Assembly: GCA_036626215.1 (NCBI GenBank)
Contig: JAZKSG010000001.1
Location: 10,167 to 74,166 of the forward strand
Reading direction: 5' to 3'
DNA length: 64,000 nucleotides
DNA from: JAZKSG01 sp036626215
GTDB lineage: Archaea; Thermoplasmatota; E2; DHVEG-1
The notes beneath the pieces are model-generated. The model made no database searches, was not told where the DNA came from, and saw only the letters and a program-made list of their open reading frames with translations. Positions 1 to 9,053 of this stretch are shown here, piece by piece; within the stretch, counting starts at the first letter, position 1; the number at the start of each line of letters is the position of its first letter. The translations under genes and the position numbers were made by a program.

Positions 1-1
1 C

Positions 2-1261
2 GTTGTTAAAAAACTGAGGAAAGATGTAAAAAAAGCTAGAAAGGTTCCATCTGATTTTGTAGAAAAAATGAGTGTGGCAACCACTAAAGGATATGAGGCA
101 TGGAAAAAAGCACGTAAAAAAAATAATTTCTCAACTTTTGAACCACATCTGAAAAAAATTGTTGAATTGGAACGGGAATATTGTGATTATATAAATATAC
201 CTGGTCCAAAATACAACAGTCTCCTAGACGATTATGAAGAAGGGATGACTGTTGATAAACTAAAAAAAGAATTTGATTTTTTGAAAAAAAGATTAACCAT
301 AATATTGGATAAAATCAAAGACAGTCAAGTCTACAAAGGGCAGAGAGGTTTAGACGAAGAATTTGATATAGAAAAACAGAAAAGGATATGCCGTAAGATA
401 ATAAGTAAACTTCAGCTGCCGGAGGCAAAGGCTAGGCTAGATGAATCGCCACATCCGTTTACCACGTCTCTAGATCATGATGATGTTCGTATCACAACCA
501 ATTTTGAACACAAAAATCCTTTGTTTTCATTTTTTTCAACTATTCATGAAACCGGGCATGCCCTATACGAGCTAGAAATGCCTCAAAAAAAGTATAAAAA
601 CACTGTTGTCTCTGACGCCGCATCTGTAGGGCTGCATGAATCTCAATCTCGTTTCTGGGAGAACATGATCGGTCGAAACAAAATATTTTGGAAGCACTTC
701 TTTCCATTTTTTAAAAAAATGTTTCATGATAAATTGAGACAGATAGATTTAGAAAGCTGGTATAAACTTGTTAATCAAGTGAAACCTGGTTTGATAAGAG
801 TTGAAGCTGATGAGTTAACATATAATTTACATATAATTCTAAGATTCAACCTTGAACTTGATTTAATAAATGATAATGTTGATGTTTCTGATCTTCCAGA
901 GATTTGGAATAGAAAAATGGATAATCTACTTGGTGTGAAGCCTTCAAAAGATAGAGAAGGAGTTTTGCAGGATATGCATTGGAGTCAAGGTCATTTTGGA
1001 TATTTTCCGACTTATACAATTGGTACAATTTATGCATCTCAACTCTATTCTACTCTTACAGAGAAAAAATCCTCCATCAGAAGAGACATAGAGAATGGTG
1101 ATTTTAAAAATATTGTTTCATGGCTCAAAGACAATATACATAATTATGGGAGAACTATGACAGCGGATGAAATAATTAAAAATGTTTGCAATAGTGGTTT
1201 AAACGCAGAAGAATATATTGATTATCTAAAGAAGAAATATTTTGAAGTATATGAGATATAG
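2..1261 (+). CDS. M32 family metallocarboxypeptidase (carboxypeptidase Taq type), 5' end outside window
   Basis: Zinc carboxypeptidase that removes C-terminal residues from peptides, probably in the cytoplasm. The frame is open from base 2, so the N-terminus lies left of the window. About 420 residues are visible against roughly 500 for the family; the ATG at 68 is internal, because the upstream codons continue the family's helical region. The signature HETGH (bases about 545-559) gives two zinc ligands and the catalytic Glu, and the downstream HESQSRFWE segment is typical of M32. No signal peptide can be judged. With the M18 peptidase at 3256 and the GDHs further on, it fits peptide catabolism. 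Family assignment is firm; substrate preference is not readable. Confidence 0.93.
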   Translation, partial: VVKKLRKDVKKARKVPSDFVEKMSVATTKGYEAWKKARKKNNFSTFEPHLKKIVELEREYCDYINIPGPKYNSLLDDYEEGMTVDKLKKEFDFLKKRLTIILDKIKDSQVYKGQRGLDEEFDIEKQKRICRKIISKLQLPEAKARLDESPHPFTTSLDHDDVRITTNFEHKNPLFSFFSTIHETGHALYELEMPQKKYKNTVVSDAASVGLHESQSRFWENMIGRNKIFWKHFFPFFKKMFHDKLRQIDLESWYKLVNQVKPGLIRVEADELTYNLHIILRFNLELDLINDNVDVSDLPEIWNRKMDNLLGVKPSKDREGVLQDMHWSQGHFGYFPTYTIGTIYASQLYSTLTEKKSSIRRDIENGDFKNIVSWLKDNIHNYGRTMTADEIIKNVCNSGLNAEEYIDYLKKKYFEVYEI

Positions 1262-1299
1262 AAAAAGAGAAGGATATAAAATTGATTGCTTTTATTTTT

Positions 1300-1542
1300 T
1301 TAGCCTGTTAAACTTCCAGTGCTTACTAGTGTTTTTGTATCTACTACACCTTTTATAGATCTGATTTTTTTGATAACTACTTTACCGATCATGTCTAGGT
1401 TTGCACTCTCGATTTTCACTAGTATATCATATTCACCAAATAAAGGATGGACTTCTATCACTTGCGGAAGATTTTTCAGGCTTTCGTATACTTCTTTCTC
1501 TCTTAATGGACTTATTGTTATTAGTGCGAATCCTGTTGCCAT
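1300..1542 (-). CDS. Stand-alone Lrp/AsnC ligand-binding (RAM) domain protein
   Basis: An 80-residue protein consisting only of the alpha-beta RAM/AsnC ligand-binding fold. The pattern (hydrophobic first strand, helix, VIEVHPLFGEYDILVKIE strand pair, helix, then a VVDTKTLVS strand) is typical of the C-terminal half of Lrp regulators. There is no helix-turn-helix. Such 'demi-Lrp' proteins are known to bind amino acids and to oligomerise with each other or with full Lrp proteins; that role here is inferred. It converges on the M32 gene, 38 bp away. Confidence 0.85.
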   Translation of the reverse strand: MATGFALITISPLREKEVYESLKNLPQVIEVHPLFGEYDILVKIESANLDMIGKVVIKKIRSIKGVVDTKTLVSTGSLTG

Positions 1543-1610
1543 AGAACAATGGAATGAAGATTCTATGTTTAATATTTTTGCTTTAAACTGATTTATTGGA
1601 CAGTGGTAAA

Positions 1611-1647
1611 AAATATAAACATGTAGTGTATTGTGTTAACAATTAAC
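1611..1647 (+). promoter_or_regulatory. Promoter and palindromic operator candidate of the wHTH gene
   Basis: A TATA-like stretch (AAATATAAA, 1611-1619) is followed about 25 bp on by the perfect inverted repeat GTTAA-CAA-TTAAC (1635-1647), which would sit on the expected transcription start. A strong ribosome-binding site (AAAGGAGG, about 1653-1660) follows. A repressor bound here would block initiation. The reverse strand contains ATTGTTAAC, which is also present at the hsp20 start site (34148-34156). Binding and identity of the regulator are inference. Confidence 0.4.
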
Positions 1648-1669
1648 CAGCTAAAGGAGGTTTATAGTT

Positions 1670-1984
1670 TTGGTAGAAAATAAAAATACAAATCTTACAA
1701 ATGTAGCTGAAAAAGAGATAGATCTTTTAGGGCGACATGTAGAGGTATTGAAAACGGTACAGAAACATGGGCCGATAGGGATTATAAGGCTTTCGAAGAT
1801 GACTGATCAGCCACAACACATGATAAGATACTCTTTACGAAAGTTAGAAAACGATGGCGTCATAGAACCATCGCCAAATGGAGCCATGGTAACCAACAAG
1901 GCAGCTGAAACATTAGAGTCATTAGAAGATTCTATTGATGAGCTTACGACTACTATGAAAAACCTTAAAAGCAAACTTAAATAG
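1670..1984 (+). CDS. Small winged-helix transcriptional regulator
   Basis: A 104-residue protein. The start is TTG at 1670, chosen because AAAGGAGG lies 9 bp upstream. Residues about 20-80 form a winged helix: 'EVLKTVQKHGPIGIIRLSKM' is followed by a recognition helix (MIRYSLRKLENDGVIE) and a wing. A C-terminal helix (SLEDSIDELTTTMKNLKSKL) is a probable dimerising coiled coil. No effector domain is visible. A palindrome at its own start site suggests autoregulation. DNA-binding fold is confident; the regulon is unknown. Confidence 0.8.
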   Translation: MVENKNTNLTNVAEKEIDLLGRHVEVLKTVQKHGPIGIIRLSKMTDQPQHMIRYSLRKLENDGVIEPSPNGAMVTNKAAETLESLEDSIDELTTTMKNLKSKLK

Positions 1985-2079
1985 AAAGGATAGATAAAAT
2001 ATATCAATTTTAGCTAAATAACTTTTATAAACTAAGTATCATTATAGGGAAAGTAGTCTAAAAGGAGGAAAAAGCGAGG

Positions 2080-3156
2080 ATGATAAAAAAAACAAAAATT
2101 ATAGTGCTAGTGATATGCTGTATACTTTTCTTAACAACTATCTCTCTTGGATCAGCAGAAGAGAGTGCTGCTATAGAAGATGAGGAAAATGATATTTATG
2201 ATTTTTCAGGTATGGCGCTAGGAGGAGAATATTCAGAAAAAAGTTTTAATAATCCAGCTATCGACATAAAAGAAGTGAGCTGTTTTAAAGAGGAAAACGG
2301 AAACATTACTGCAACTCTTGAAGTATATGGAGAAATACAGGACAAAGGATCCAACGAGTCTGCCTCTCTAAATCTTTCAGATATGTCTGCTCTTTTAGAA
2401 TACACCAAGCCAAATATTTACTATATGGTTCAGATAAACACCTCGCAAAATATCTACACTGTTTCATATATCAACAAAACTTGTAATATTACAAAGGGAG
2501 AATACTCTCTATCATCTACGCCAGGGGTCGAAGGGTCTGAGACAATAGAGGTTGATTACGAGAAAGACGATGAGAGTAAGATAAGTTTTACTTTTGATAC
2601 TGGAAATTCAAATGAAACAATTAAAGAAATAACAGGTATTTCAGCATATTTTAAATTTAATCTAACGGCTATATTACAAATGGAAGGGGGAAAAGGAGGT
2701 AGTAACTATATGTCCCTTTTGGACTATTTTGTCGACACAGCCCCTAACCCCGATTTGAGTGGCACTTTTTACACAGTTTCTGAGGGAAAAGTTGGAGAGG
2801 AAATAAATTTTACAGCAAACAGTTTTGGTGGTGCACCGCCATATAGTTTCCAGTGGGATTTTGGTGATGGCAATAGCGATACTGGAAGAAAATTAACATA
2901 CACATATGATGAAAAAGGCAACTATACCGTAAATTTAACAGTGACAGATAATAACGGCAACAAAACATACTATACACAGCAAATCAAGATAAAATCTTCC
3001 TCAACTTCAACGCCTGACTCAAACGACGACAAAGAAGAAGGGGAGGGGGGCGATGCAGCAGACAATTTAGAGTCGAACCTGCTGATATTTATAGGATTAA
3101 TATCCCTAATAGTAATCGTAGGTGTTGCAGTTTTAACATATATCAAAAAAAGATAA
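2080..3156 (+). CDS. Secreted PKD-domain surface protein with C-terminal membrane anchor
   Basis: A 358-residue protein with an N-terminal signal peptide (residues 1-27, KKTKIIVLVICCILFLTT then a small-residue cleavage region). An unrecognised extracellular beta-rich region covers about 30-220. A PKD domain covers about 225-310, with the hallmark WDFGDGNSDTG. An acidic Ser/Asp/Glu linker is followed by one transmembrane helix (about 333-355) ending in KKR. It therefore stays membrane-bound with the bulk outside. Many N-x-S/T sequons make it a plausible AglB substrate. AAAGGAGG lies upstream of ATG 2080. The specific binding role is unknown. Confidence 0.85.
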   Translation: MIKKTKIIVLVICCILFLTTISLGSAEESAAIEDEENDIYDFSGMALGGEYSEKSFNNPAIDIKEVSCFKEENGNITATLEVYGEIQDKGSNESASLNLSDMSALLEYTKPNIYYMVQINTSQNIYTVSYINKTCNITKGEYSLSSTPGVEGSETIEVDYEKDDESKISFTFDTGNSNETIKEITGISAYFKFNLTAILQMEGGKGGSNYMSLLDYFVDTAPNPDLSGTFYTVSEGKVGEEINFTANSFGGAPPYSFQWDFGDGNSDTGRKLTYTYDEKGNYTVNLTVTDNNGNKTYYTQQIKIKSSSTSTPDSNDDKEEGEGGDAADNLESNLLIFIGLISLIVIVGVAVLTYIKKR

Positions 3157-3255
3157 ATGAAAAAACAATTCTCTTTTTTTACTTTTTTATAAGTTTTTTT
3201 AGTTATATTTTTATTATGAAAATCTATCACTTCTTCACAGAGAGGATTAATTTTT

Positions 3256-4617
3256 ATGAATAAAAAGAAAAAAAACGGTGAAAAAGAGAGCAAATATGCA
3301 TACAAAAGAAAAAACGGATGGACAACACTAGAAAAAAAACATAAAAAAATATATGATTTTTGTGACGAATATAAAAAGTTTTTAAACGATGCTAAAACAG
3401 AAAGAGAGGCAATACAACAGATAAAAAAAGTTGTTGATAAAAAAAATAGAGATATAAAGATAAACAACGAAACTTCTGCAGCAATAATAGCTAAAGGAAA
3501 AAAACCTGTTGAAGAAGGGTTAAAAATCGTAATTTCGCATGTTGACTCCCCTCGTCTCGATTTAAAACAAATCCCGCTTTTTGAAGACAACGACAGTAAT
3601 TTAGCCTTATTTGAGACACATTACTATGGAGGAATAAAAAAGTTTCATTGGGTAACAATTCCACTTGCTTTACATGGAATAGTAGTAAAAGAAAATGGAG
3701 AAAAAATTGATTTTAGACTGGGTGATAAAAAAGATGACCCCTGGTTTTCAGTTCCAGATTTGCTACCTCATCTCTCACATGAAGTACAAAACACAAAAAA
3801 GATGAACAAAGCAATAAAAGGCGAATCTTTAGATATTATAGTAGGAAGTAAACCTATACAGAATGAAGAAATCAAGGAGAAAATTAAAGCAGCGGTTTTA
3901 GAAAAACTACATAAAGACTATGGTTTAATTGAGGAAGATTTTATTTCAGCTGAACTAGAAGCAATACCCGCATATTCCTCCCGGGATATAGGTTTTGATA
4001 GATCCATGGTAGGGGGATATGGACAAGATGACCGTGTCTGTGTCTTCAGCGCTTTAAAAGCAATATTAGATATAAACAAACCAGATTATACAGCTGTGAG
4101 TTTATTTGTAGATAAAGAAGAAATAGGCAGCGAAGGAAACTCCTCAGCACAAGTAACCACGTTTCTAAGATCCATTATCAAAGAGTTGGACTCCGATGCA
4201 GATGTAGATAAAGTTATGTTGAATTCAAAAGTTGTATCAGCAGACGTAAATGCTGCAGTAACTCCAAACTATACTCAGGTTTTTGAACTAAAAAACGCTT
4301 CTTCTCTTGGTAGAGGAGTTGTGATATCTAAATATACAGGCCATGGCGGAAAATATGCTGCCAACGACGCAAAAGCAGAATACGTAGCAGAAATAAGGAA
4401 CATGTTGAACCAAAACGACATACCCTGGCAGACAGGGGAGTTAGGAAAAGTAGACAAAGGCGGAGGAGGGACAGTAGCCAAATATCTGTCGCGGCTTGGT
4501 ATGAACGTTATAGATTTAGGGCCGTCAGTTATGAGTATGCATGCTCCTTTTGAAGTAACAAGTAAGGTAGATGTTTATTCTACCTATTTAGCATACAAAA
4601 CATTCTTACAGAAATAA
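3256..4617 (+). CDS. M18 family aminopeptidase (aspartyl aminopeptidase-like)
   Basis: Metalloaminopeptidase of 453 residues, the usual M18 length. Dinuclear metal-site motifs are seen in order: SHVDSPRLDL (His), GYGQDDR (bridging Asp), DKEEIGSEG (catalytic Glu pair), the GHGGKYAANDAKAEY region and the C-terminal SMHAPFE (His). No signal peptide is present, so it is cytoplasmic, where it would trim N-terminal acidic or neutral residues from imported peptides. M18 is more familiar from bacteria and eukaryotes, so acquisition by transfer is possible but not shown. It stands alone between the PKD gene and purE. Confidence 0.93.
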   Translation: MNKKKKNGEKESKYAYKRKNGWTTLEKKHKKIYDFCDEYKKFLNDAKTEREAIQQIKKVVDKKNRDIKINNETSAAIIAKGKKPVEEGLKIVISHVDSPRLDLKQIPLFEDNDSNLALFETHYYGGIKKFHWVTIPLALHGIVVKENGEKIDFRLGDKKDDPWFSVPDLLPHLSHEVQNTKKMNKAIKGESLDIIVGSKPIQNEEIKEKIKAAVLEKLHKDYGLIEEDFISAELEAIPAYSSRDIGFDRSMVGGYGQDDRVCVFSALKAILDINKPDYTAVSLFVDKEEIGSEGNSSAQVTTFLRSIIKELDSDADVDKVMLNSKVVSADVNAAVTPNYTQVFELKNASSLGRGVVISKYTGHGGKYAANDAKAEYVAEIRNMLNQNDIPWQTGELGKVDKGGGGTVAKYLSRLGMNVIDLGPSVMSMHAPFEVTSKVDVYSTYLAYKTFLQK

Positions 4618-4620
4618 AAT

Positions 4621-4634
4621 TCTTCTTTTTTTTT
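4621..4634 (+). terminator. Oligo-T terminator after the M18 gene
   Basis: A TCTTC(T)9 tract starts four bases after the M18 stop codon. Archaeal RNA polymerase terminates on such T-rich runs without a hairpin. Assignment rests on position and composition only. Confidence 0.5.
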
Positions 4635-4750
4635 AAGACATATCAAAAAGAGTTGTATAAAGTATGTCCTCTATGCATGGTGATAAATATAACTCTACGA
4701 AAAAAGTTAAAATAAACCGTTGTTATTCCCTTCATTGAGTTGATGAAAAG

Positions 4751-5203
4751 ATGGATATACAAATAATCATGGGGTCAAAATCAGATACGCCGGTCGCTGA
4801 AAAAGCAGAAAAGATTTTAGATCAGTTCAATGTCGAATATAATATTAAGATTGCTTCTGCTCATCGTACACCAGAATATTTACAGAAACTAGTTGAAGAA
4901 TCAGATGCAGATGTGTTTATCGGTATCGCCGGTTTATCAGCAGCTTTACCAGGTTCCATTGCAGCTCATACCGCTAAACCAGTTATAGGGGTACCAGTTA
5001 GTGGAAAAGTAAACTTCGACTCAATACTATCTATAATACAAATGCCGCCTGGGATACCCGTAGCAGCAGTAGGATTAGACAGAGGTGACAACGCAGCGTT
5101 ACTTGCAATACAGATATTATCAATCAAAAATGATGAATTGAAAGAGGAGATCAAACAGTATCGTGAGAAAAGAAAAAATAAGACTATAAAAGATAATCAA
5201 TAA
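4751..5203 (+). CDS. purE: Phosphoribosylaminoimidazole carboxylase catalytic protein PurE
   Basis: De novo purine synthesis enzyme that makes CAIR, either by N5-CAIR mutase or direct AIR carboxylase chemistry. It has 150 residues. Motifs are GSKSD at residues 8-12, SAHRTP, GIAGLSAALPG and a DRGDNAALLAIQIL end, matching the archaeal PurE type. No purK is in the window, so whether it uses CO2 directly or N5-CAIR cannot be settled here. It is followed after 22 bp by the two GMP synthase genes, forming a purine cluster on the same strand. Confidence 0.93.
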   Translation: MDIQIIMGSKSDTPVAEKAEKILDQFNVEYNIKIASAHRTPEYLQKLVEESDADVFIGIAGLSAALPGSIAAHTAKPVIGVPVSGKVNFDSILSIIQMPPGIPVAAVGLDRGDNAALLAIQILSIKNDELKEEIKQYREKRKNKTIKDNQ

Positions 5204-5225
5204 AAGAATTTTAAGGATATAATCT

Positions 5226-6173
5226 ATGTTTAGAGCAGAAAAATTTATAGAAAAAACTGCTAAGAAGATAAGAGAAAAAGTAGATGGTAAAGCACTAATT
5301 GCTTTCTCCGGAGGGGTAGACAGTTCTGTCTGTGCAGCTCTAGTAAACAAAGCAATAGGTGACGACCTTGTAGCAGTACATGTTGACACTGGTTTTATGA
5401 GAAAAAATGAGTGTGAAGAAGTTAAAAAATCTATGGAGAAAATGGGGCTTAACTATCGTTTCATAGATGCAAAAAATGATTTCTATAGTAGCTTAAAAAA
5501 CGTTGTTGATCCTGAAGAGAAACGTAAAATTATTGGAGAAAAATTTATCCGTATTTTTGAAGAAGTAGCTGAAGAAGAAAATATAAAATATTTAGTTCAG
5601 GGAACTATCGCCCCTGACTGGATAGAATCAGGCGACGAGCTAAGAGACACCATAAAAAGCCATCATAACGTTGGCGGGTTACCTGATAGAATGAATCTTG
5701 AAATAGTTGAACCACTGAGAGACCTATATAAGGACGAGGTACGTAAAGTAGCGGACAAAATAGATTTAGATATATCACATAGACAACCTTTCCCGGGCCC
5801 AGGTTTAGCTATCAGAGTTATGGGTGAAGCAACTCCTGAACGTGTAGAGATTGTTCGTGAGAGTTGCGCTATTGTCGAAGAGGAAATTGAAAAAGCCGCG
5901 GATGAGGATGCTATGTCGCTTCCTTGGCAGTATTTCGCTGTTCTTCTACCTGTAAAATCTGTTGGAGTACATGGAGACAAAAGAGTTTATGGTGAAGTCA
6001 TAGTGGTTCGAGTTGTTGAGAGTGTAGACGCTATGACTTGTTCATTTAGCCAAATCCCTTACGAAGTTATGGACAATATTTCAACGAGGATAACAAACCG
6101 GTTAGGGGACAAAATAAACCGGGTAGTATATGATACAACAAACAAGCCACCTGGAACAATTGAATGGGAATAA
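5226..6173 (+). CDS. guaAB: GMP synthase subunit B (ATP pyrophosphatase)
   Basis: The synthetase half of the archaeal two-subunit GMP synthase. It adenylates XMP and accepts ammonia from subunit A. The PP-loop FSGGVDSS (about residues 28-35) binds ATP. The C-terminal GMP synthase dimerisation domain ends in the typical TTNKPPGTIEWE. Length 315 residues. The subunit A gene starts three bases after the stop, so the two are probably translated in step. The order B then A is unlike fused bacterial GuaA, where the amidotransferase comes first. Confidence 0.96.
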   Translation: MFRAEKFIEKTAKKIREKVDGKALIAFSGGVDSSVCAALVNKAIGDDLVAVHVDTGFMRKNECEEVKKSMEKMGLNYRFIDAKNDFYSSLKNVVDPEEKRKIIGEKFIRIFEEVAEEENIKYLVQGTIAPDWIESGDELRDTIKSHHNVGGLPDRMNLEIVEPLRDLYKDEVRKVADKIDLDISHRQPFPGPGLAIRVMGEATPERVEIVRESCAIVEEEIEKAADEDAMSLPWQYFAVLLPVKSVGVHGDKRVYGEVIVVRVVESVDAMTCSFSQIPYEVMDNISTRITNRLGDKINRVVYDTTNKPPGTIEWE

Positions 6174-6176
6174 AAA

Positions 6177-6767
6177 ATGGTTAAAGTATATGTAGTTGAT
6201 AACGGCGGACAGTGGACTCATCGCGAATGGCGTACGTTAAAATATCTAGATGTTGACACCCAGATTGTACCTAACACCATATCTTTTGATAAATTAGAAA
6301 GAGAGAAGGTAGATGGTGTTGTCTTATCCGGTGGAGCCCCACGTATAGGTTTAGAAAATAAGCTTGGTAACTGTGGTGAAATATTAGAAAAAGCTGATTT
6401 TCCGGTGTTGGGTATCTGTGCAGGTCATCAATTTATGGCTCGTTTTTTTGGTGGTGAAGCAAAACCTGCAGAAAAACCAGAATTTGGCAGAGTAGAGTTA
6501 AAACTCGTTGAAAAAAATAATCCTATTTTTAGAGACGTGCCATCTAAATCTATAGTATGGGAGTCGCATAACGACAAAGTGTCTGTCCTTCCGGAAAGTT
6601 TTATTCATCTTGCAGAGAGTAAAGATTGTAAAATTCAGGCTATGTGCCATAAAGAAAAAGAGTTGTATGGTCTGCAGTTTCATCCAGAGGTAGAAAATAC
6701 AGAATATGGCGAAAAAATTTTTGAAAATTTTGTAAACCTATGCAAAAAAAGTAAAGAACGAATTTAG
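6177..6767 (+). CDS. guaAA: GMP synthase subunit A (glutamine amidotransferase)
   Basis: Class I glutamine amidotransferase of 196 residues that releases ammonia from glutamine for subunit B. The nucleophile Cys is in GICAGHQ (about residue 81) and the His-Glu pair in LQFHPEVE near the C-terminus, so the catalytic triad is complete. The ATG at 6177 lies three bases after the subunit B stop. Together with purE and the upstream partner, it supplies guanine nucleotides. Confidence 0.96.
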   Translation: MVKVYVVDNGGQWTHREWRTLKYLDVDTQIVPNTISFDKLEREKVDGVVLSGGAPRIGLENKLGNCGEILEKADFPVLGICAGHQFMARFFGGEAKPAEKPEFGRVELKLVEKNNPIFRDVPSKSIVWESHNDKVSVLPESFIHLAESKDCKIQAMCHKEKELYGLQFHPEVENTEYGEKIFENFVNLCKKSKERI

Positions 6768-6882
6768 TTTTTCTTTAGCATACAAACTATGTAATAGATC
6801 AAGAGAAAAATAGAGATTTAAGTTAAACTCAAAAAAAGTTAAAAATAAAAGAAGTTTTTTTAGATAGGGGAGGTAGGATAAT

Positions 6883-7644
6883 TTGCTGGAAACTACAGTT
6901 AACCCAAGTGTATCCAATGCTTTAGACTTTATAAATTGTAACCATGTTTCAATGCCCGATAAAACAGTTTTACTTGTCGCTGGCGACTGCATGGTGGACT
7001 ACAGAGGGAGAGCACGTTCATTTTTAGACTGGGGTGAACGCCTAGTTATAATTAAACAGGATGGTAACGTATTGGTGCATCAACCGGTAATGCGTGAACC
7101 TATAAACTGGCAGCCAGCAGGAACAAATACAAATTTCAAAGTTGAAGAAAACAATTTAGTTATGAGGTGTAACCATACAAAACCTCCAGAAAAAATGAAG
7201 GTAACATTTAGAAAAATAAAGTTTGTAACTGTAACCAAACTTGTTGACAGAGCAGAACAAATAGTATCTGGTATGGAGGCAGATGTAGTTAACAACATAA
7301 TAGAAAAACCAGAATGTGTTGAAGAAGGGCTACGAATCAAAAATAGAGAAAAACAAGTCAAATCAGGAATGATAGACCTATTTGGCTATGATCAAGACCA
7401 TAACCCTGTTATTATAGAAGTGAAGAGAAGTATAGCTAATATAAGCGCAGTGCATCAACTAAGAATGTATGTAGACGATATAAAAGGAGAAAACGAAGAA
7501 GCAGAGGTAAGAGGAATTCTATGTGCACCACACATACCAGACCTGGTTAAACACCTACTAGACGACTATGGTCTTGAATGGCAGGAAGTAGAAAGAAAAG
7601 TAGTGATACCAGATGATTTTCAGAAAACACTAAAGGATTTCTAA
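6883..7644 (+). CDS. nucS: Endonuclease NucS/EndoMS
   Basis: RecB-family nuclease of 253 residues. Homologs cut both strands at mismatches (EndoMS) or branched DNA and act with PCNA, giving a MutS-independent mismatch repair. The N-terminal DNA-binding half has GRARSFLDWGERL. The C-terminal nuclease half has GMIDLFG then VIIEVKR, the D-ExK metal site, followed by the QLRMYVDDI helix. TTG at 6883 is taken as start because GGGGAGGT lies just upstream and the N-terminus fits the family; ATG codons are too far downstream. The usual C-terminal PCNA-binding tail is not obvious; the protein ends in DDFQKTLKDF. Confidence 0.93.
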   Translation: MLETTVNPSVSNALDFINCNHVSMPDKTVLLVAGDCMVDYRGRARSFLDWGERLVIIKQDGNVLVHQPVMREPINWQPAGTNTNFKVEENNLVMRCNHTKPPEKMKVTFRKIKFVTVTKLVDRAEQIVSGMEADVVNNIIEKPECVEEGLRIKNREKQVKSGMIDLFGYDQDHNPVIIEVKRSIANISAVHQLRMYVDDIKGENEEAEVRGILCAPHIPDLVKHLLDDYGLEWQEVERKVVIPDDFQKTLKDF

Positions 7645-7656
7645 AAATAAAAAAAC

Positions 7657-8211
7657 TTATTTCCAACGTTCAAAAAGATCATGATTTAAACCAAGTTGAT
7701 CAAAAATCTTCCCTACGACAAAGTCAACTAAATCATCAATTTTTTTAGGTTTATGATAAAAACCAGGTATAGCGGGAAGGACAATAGCTCCAGCCTCATA
7801 GGATTTCAACATATTCTTAATATAAGGAAGAGCTAGAGGGGTTTCTCTTGGCACTAAAACCAGTTTGTTGTTTTCTTTCAAACAACAAGAGGCAGAACGG
7901 GAGATAAGTGTGTCGCTATATCCATTAGCGACAGCAGATAAAGTTTTCATGCTACAAGGAACTATCACCATTGCATCAATCTTATAAGTGCCGCTTGAAA
8001 CAGGGGAAAACAAGTCATCATTATCATAAAAATCATCAGCTATTTTTTTCAAATCTTTATAAGTATATCTAGTTTCATATTCCAAAATTTTTTTAGCACT
8101 CTCAGAAGCAATCATATGGGTTTCAACATTTGAACTATTGTTCAACTCTTCTAAAAGACGTATGCCGTATATGCTCCCTGAAGCCCCTGTTAAGGCAACC
8201 AAAACTTTCAT
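7657..8211 (-). CDS. ubiX: Flavin prenyltransferase UbiX family
   Basis: Makes prenylated FMN, the cofactor of UbiD-type decarboxylases. It has 184 residues with the flavoprotein start VALTGASGSIYG, the VPCSMKTLSAVANG segment and the LVPRETPL loop that binds the prenyl phosphate. In archaea, prFMN serves anhydromevalonate phosphate decarboxylase in the modified mevalonate route, so position beside the GGGP synthase gene fits isoprenoid lipid supply (inference; no UbiD homolog in this window). It converges on nucS with 12 bp between the stops. Confidence 0.93.
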   Translation of the reverse strand: MKVLVALTGASGSIYGIRLLEELNNSSNVETHMIASESAKKILEYETRYTYKDLKKIADDFYDNDDLFSPVSSGTYKIDAMVIVPCSMKTLSAVANGYSDTLISRSASCCLKENNKLVLVPRETPLALPYIKNMLKSYEAGAIVLPAIPGFYHKPKKIDDLVDFVVGKIFDQLGLNHDLFERWK

Positions 8212-8265
8212 TCTAAAAACCCTACAATTAATAATCTAGATATATTAAACACAAAACCACTTTTT

Positions 8266-9003
8266 TTATTTTTGTATAGCTTCAATTATACCGGTTAGAG
8301 TTTTGTCTAACTCAGTGTCTTCTTCTAGAGCAGTACCAGTAACTATTATATCTGCCCCCGCCCGTGTTTTACTTTCAGCAGTTTCAGCATCTCTGATTCC
8401 GCCCCCCACTATCAGAGATATATCAGTATTTTCTTTAACCGCAGAAATCATTTCATCAGAAACCGGTTGAGAAGCCCCAGACCCTGCTTCCAAATAGAAA
8501 AAATTCATACCAAGATATTGAGCTGAAAGAGCATAACCTACAGCGGTACCAACATCATCGCGTTTAACCAAATCTACTTCACCGATTTCACCAGCAACCA
8601 TACCAGGTTCCACAATAAGATAACCCATACTCAACGGCTCCAAACCTGATTTTTTTATAAAAGGAGCAGCTTTAACATGTTCACGGATCACATAATCAAG
8701 ATTCCGTGAGTTGAGAAGACTCATAAAAAAAATCCCATCGGCATATCTACTTAGGAATTTAGCAGCTGATGGAAAGATTACAACGGGGATATTAGTACTT
8801 CTTTTTATTGATCTAACAGTTTCATCGACTTGCTCACAGGAAGAAAGAGTGGAGCCGCCTACCATGATTGCACTACTACCTGCATCTTCCGCTGTTTTAG
8901 CTAACAACCCTGCTCTACGTGGTGTTTGATCCTCAGGATCGAGTAACGCGAAATGAAGTTTCTTATTTTTTACCTCGTTAATGATGTTCTCTGTTAAACT
9001 CAT
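8266..9003 (-). CDS. Geranylgeranylglyceryl phosphate synthase
   Basis: First committed step of archaeal membrane lipid synthesis: it joins geranylgeranyl diphosphate to sn-glycerol-1-phosphate. TIM-barrel of about 245 residues with HFALLDPEDQ near the start, a MVGGSTL phosphate loop, YLEAGSGA, LIVGGGI and a C-terminal DIIVTGTALEE. The ATG at 9003 (MSLTENI) is preferred over one seven codons upstream because GGGGTT precedes it and the barrel starts right after. It is leftward, between an IMPase-family gene and ubiX. Confidence 0.93.
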   Translation of the reverse strand: MSLTENIINEVKNKKLHFALLDPEDQTPRRAGLLAKTAEDAGSSAIMVGGSTLSSCEQVDETVRSIKRSTNIPVVIFPSAAKFLSRYADGIFFMSLLNSRNLDYVIREHVKAAPFIKKSGLEPLSMGYLIVEPGMVAGEIGEVDLVKRDDVGTAVGYALSAQYLGMNFFYLEAGSGASQPVSDEMISAVKENTDISLIVGGGIRDAETAESKTRAGADIIVTGTALEEDTELDKTLTGIIEAIQK

Positions 9004-9053
9004 ATTAACCCCAAAATAAAACATCTCTATAATAAATCTTTAGATTCCCATAT

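Noticed and set aside
2970..3590. 206-codon minus-strand open frame
   Set aside because: It overlaps the end of the PKD gene and the start of the M18 gene; its Phe/Lys/Ile-rich translation mirrors AT-rich coding and intergenic DNA and shows no domain.
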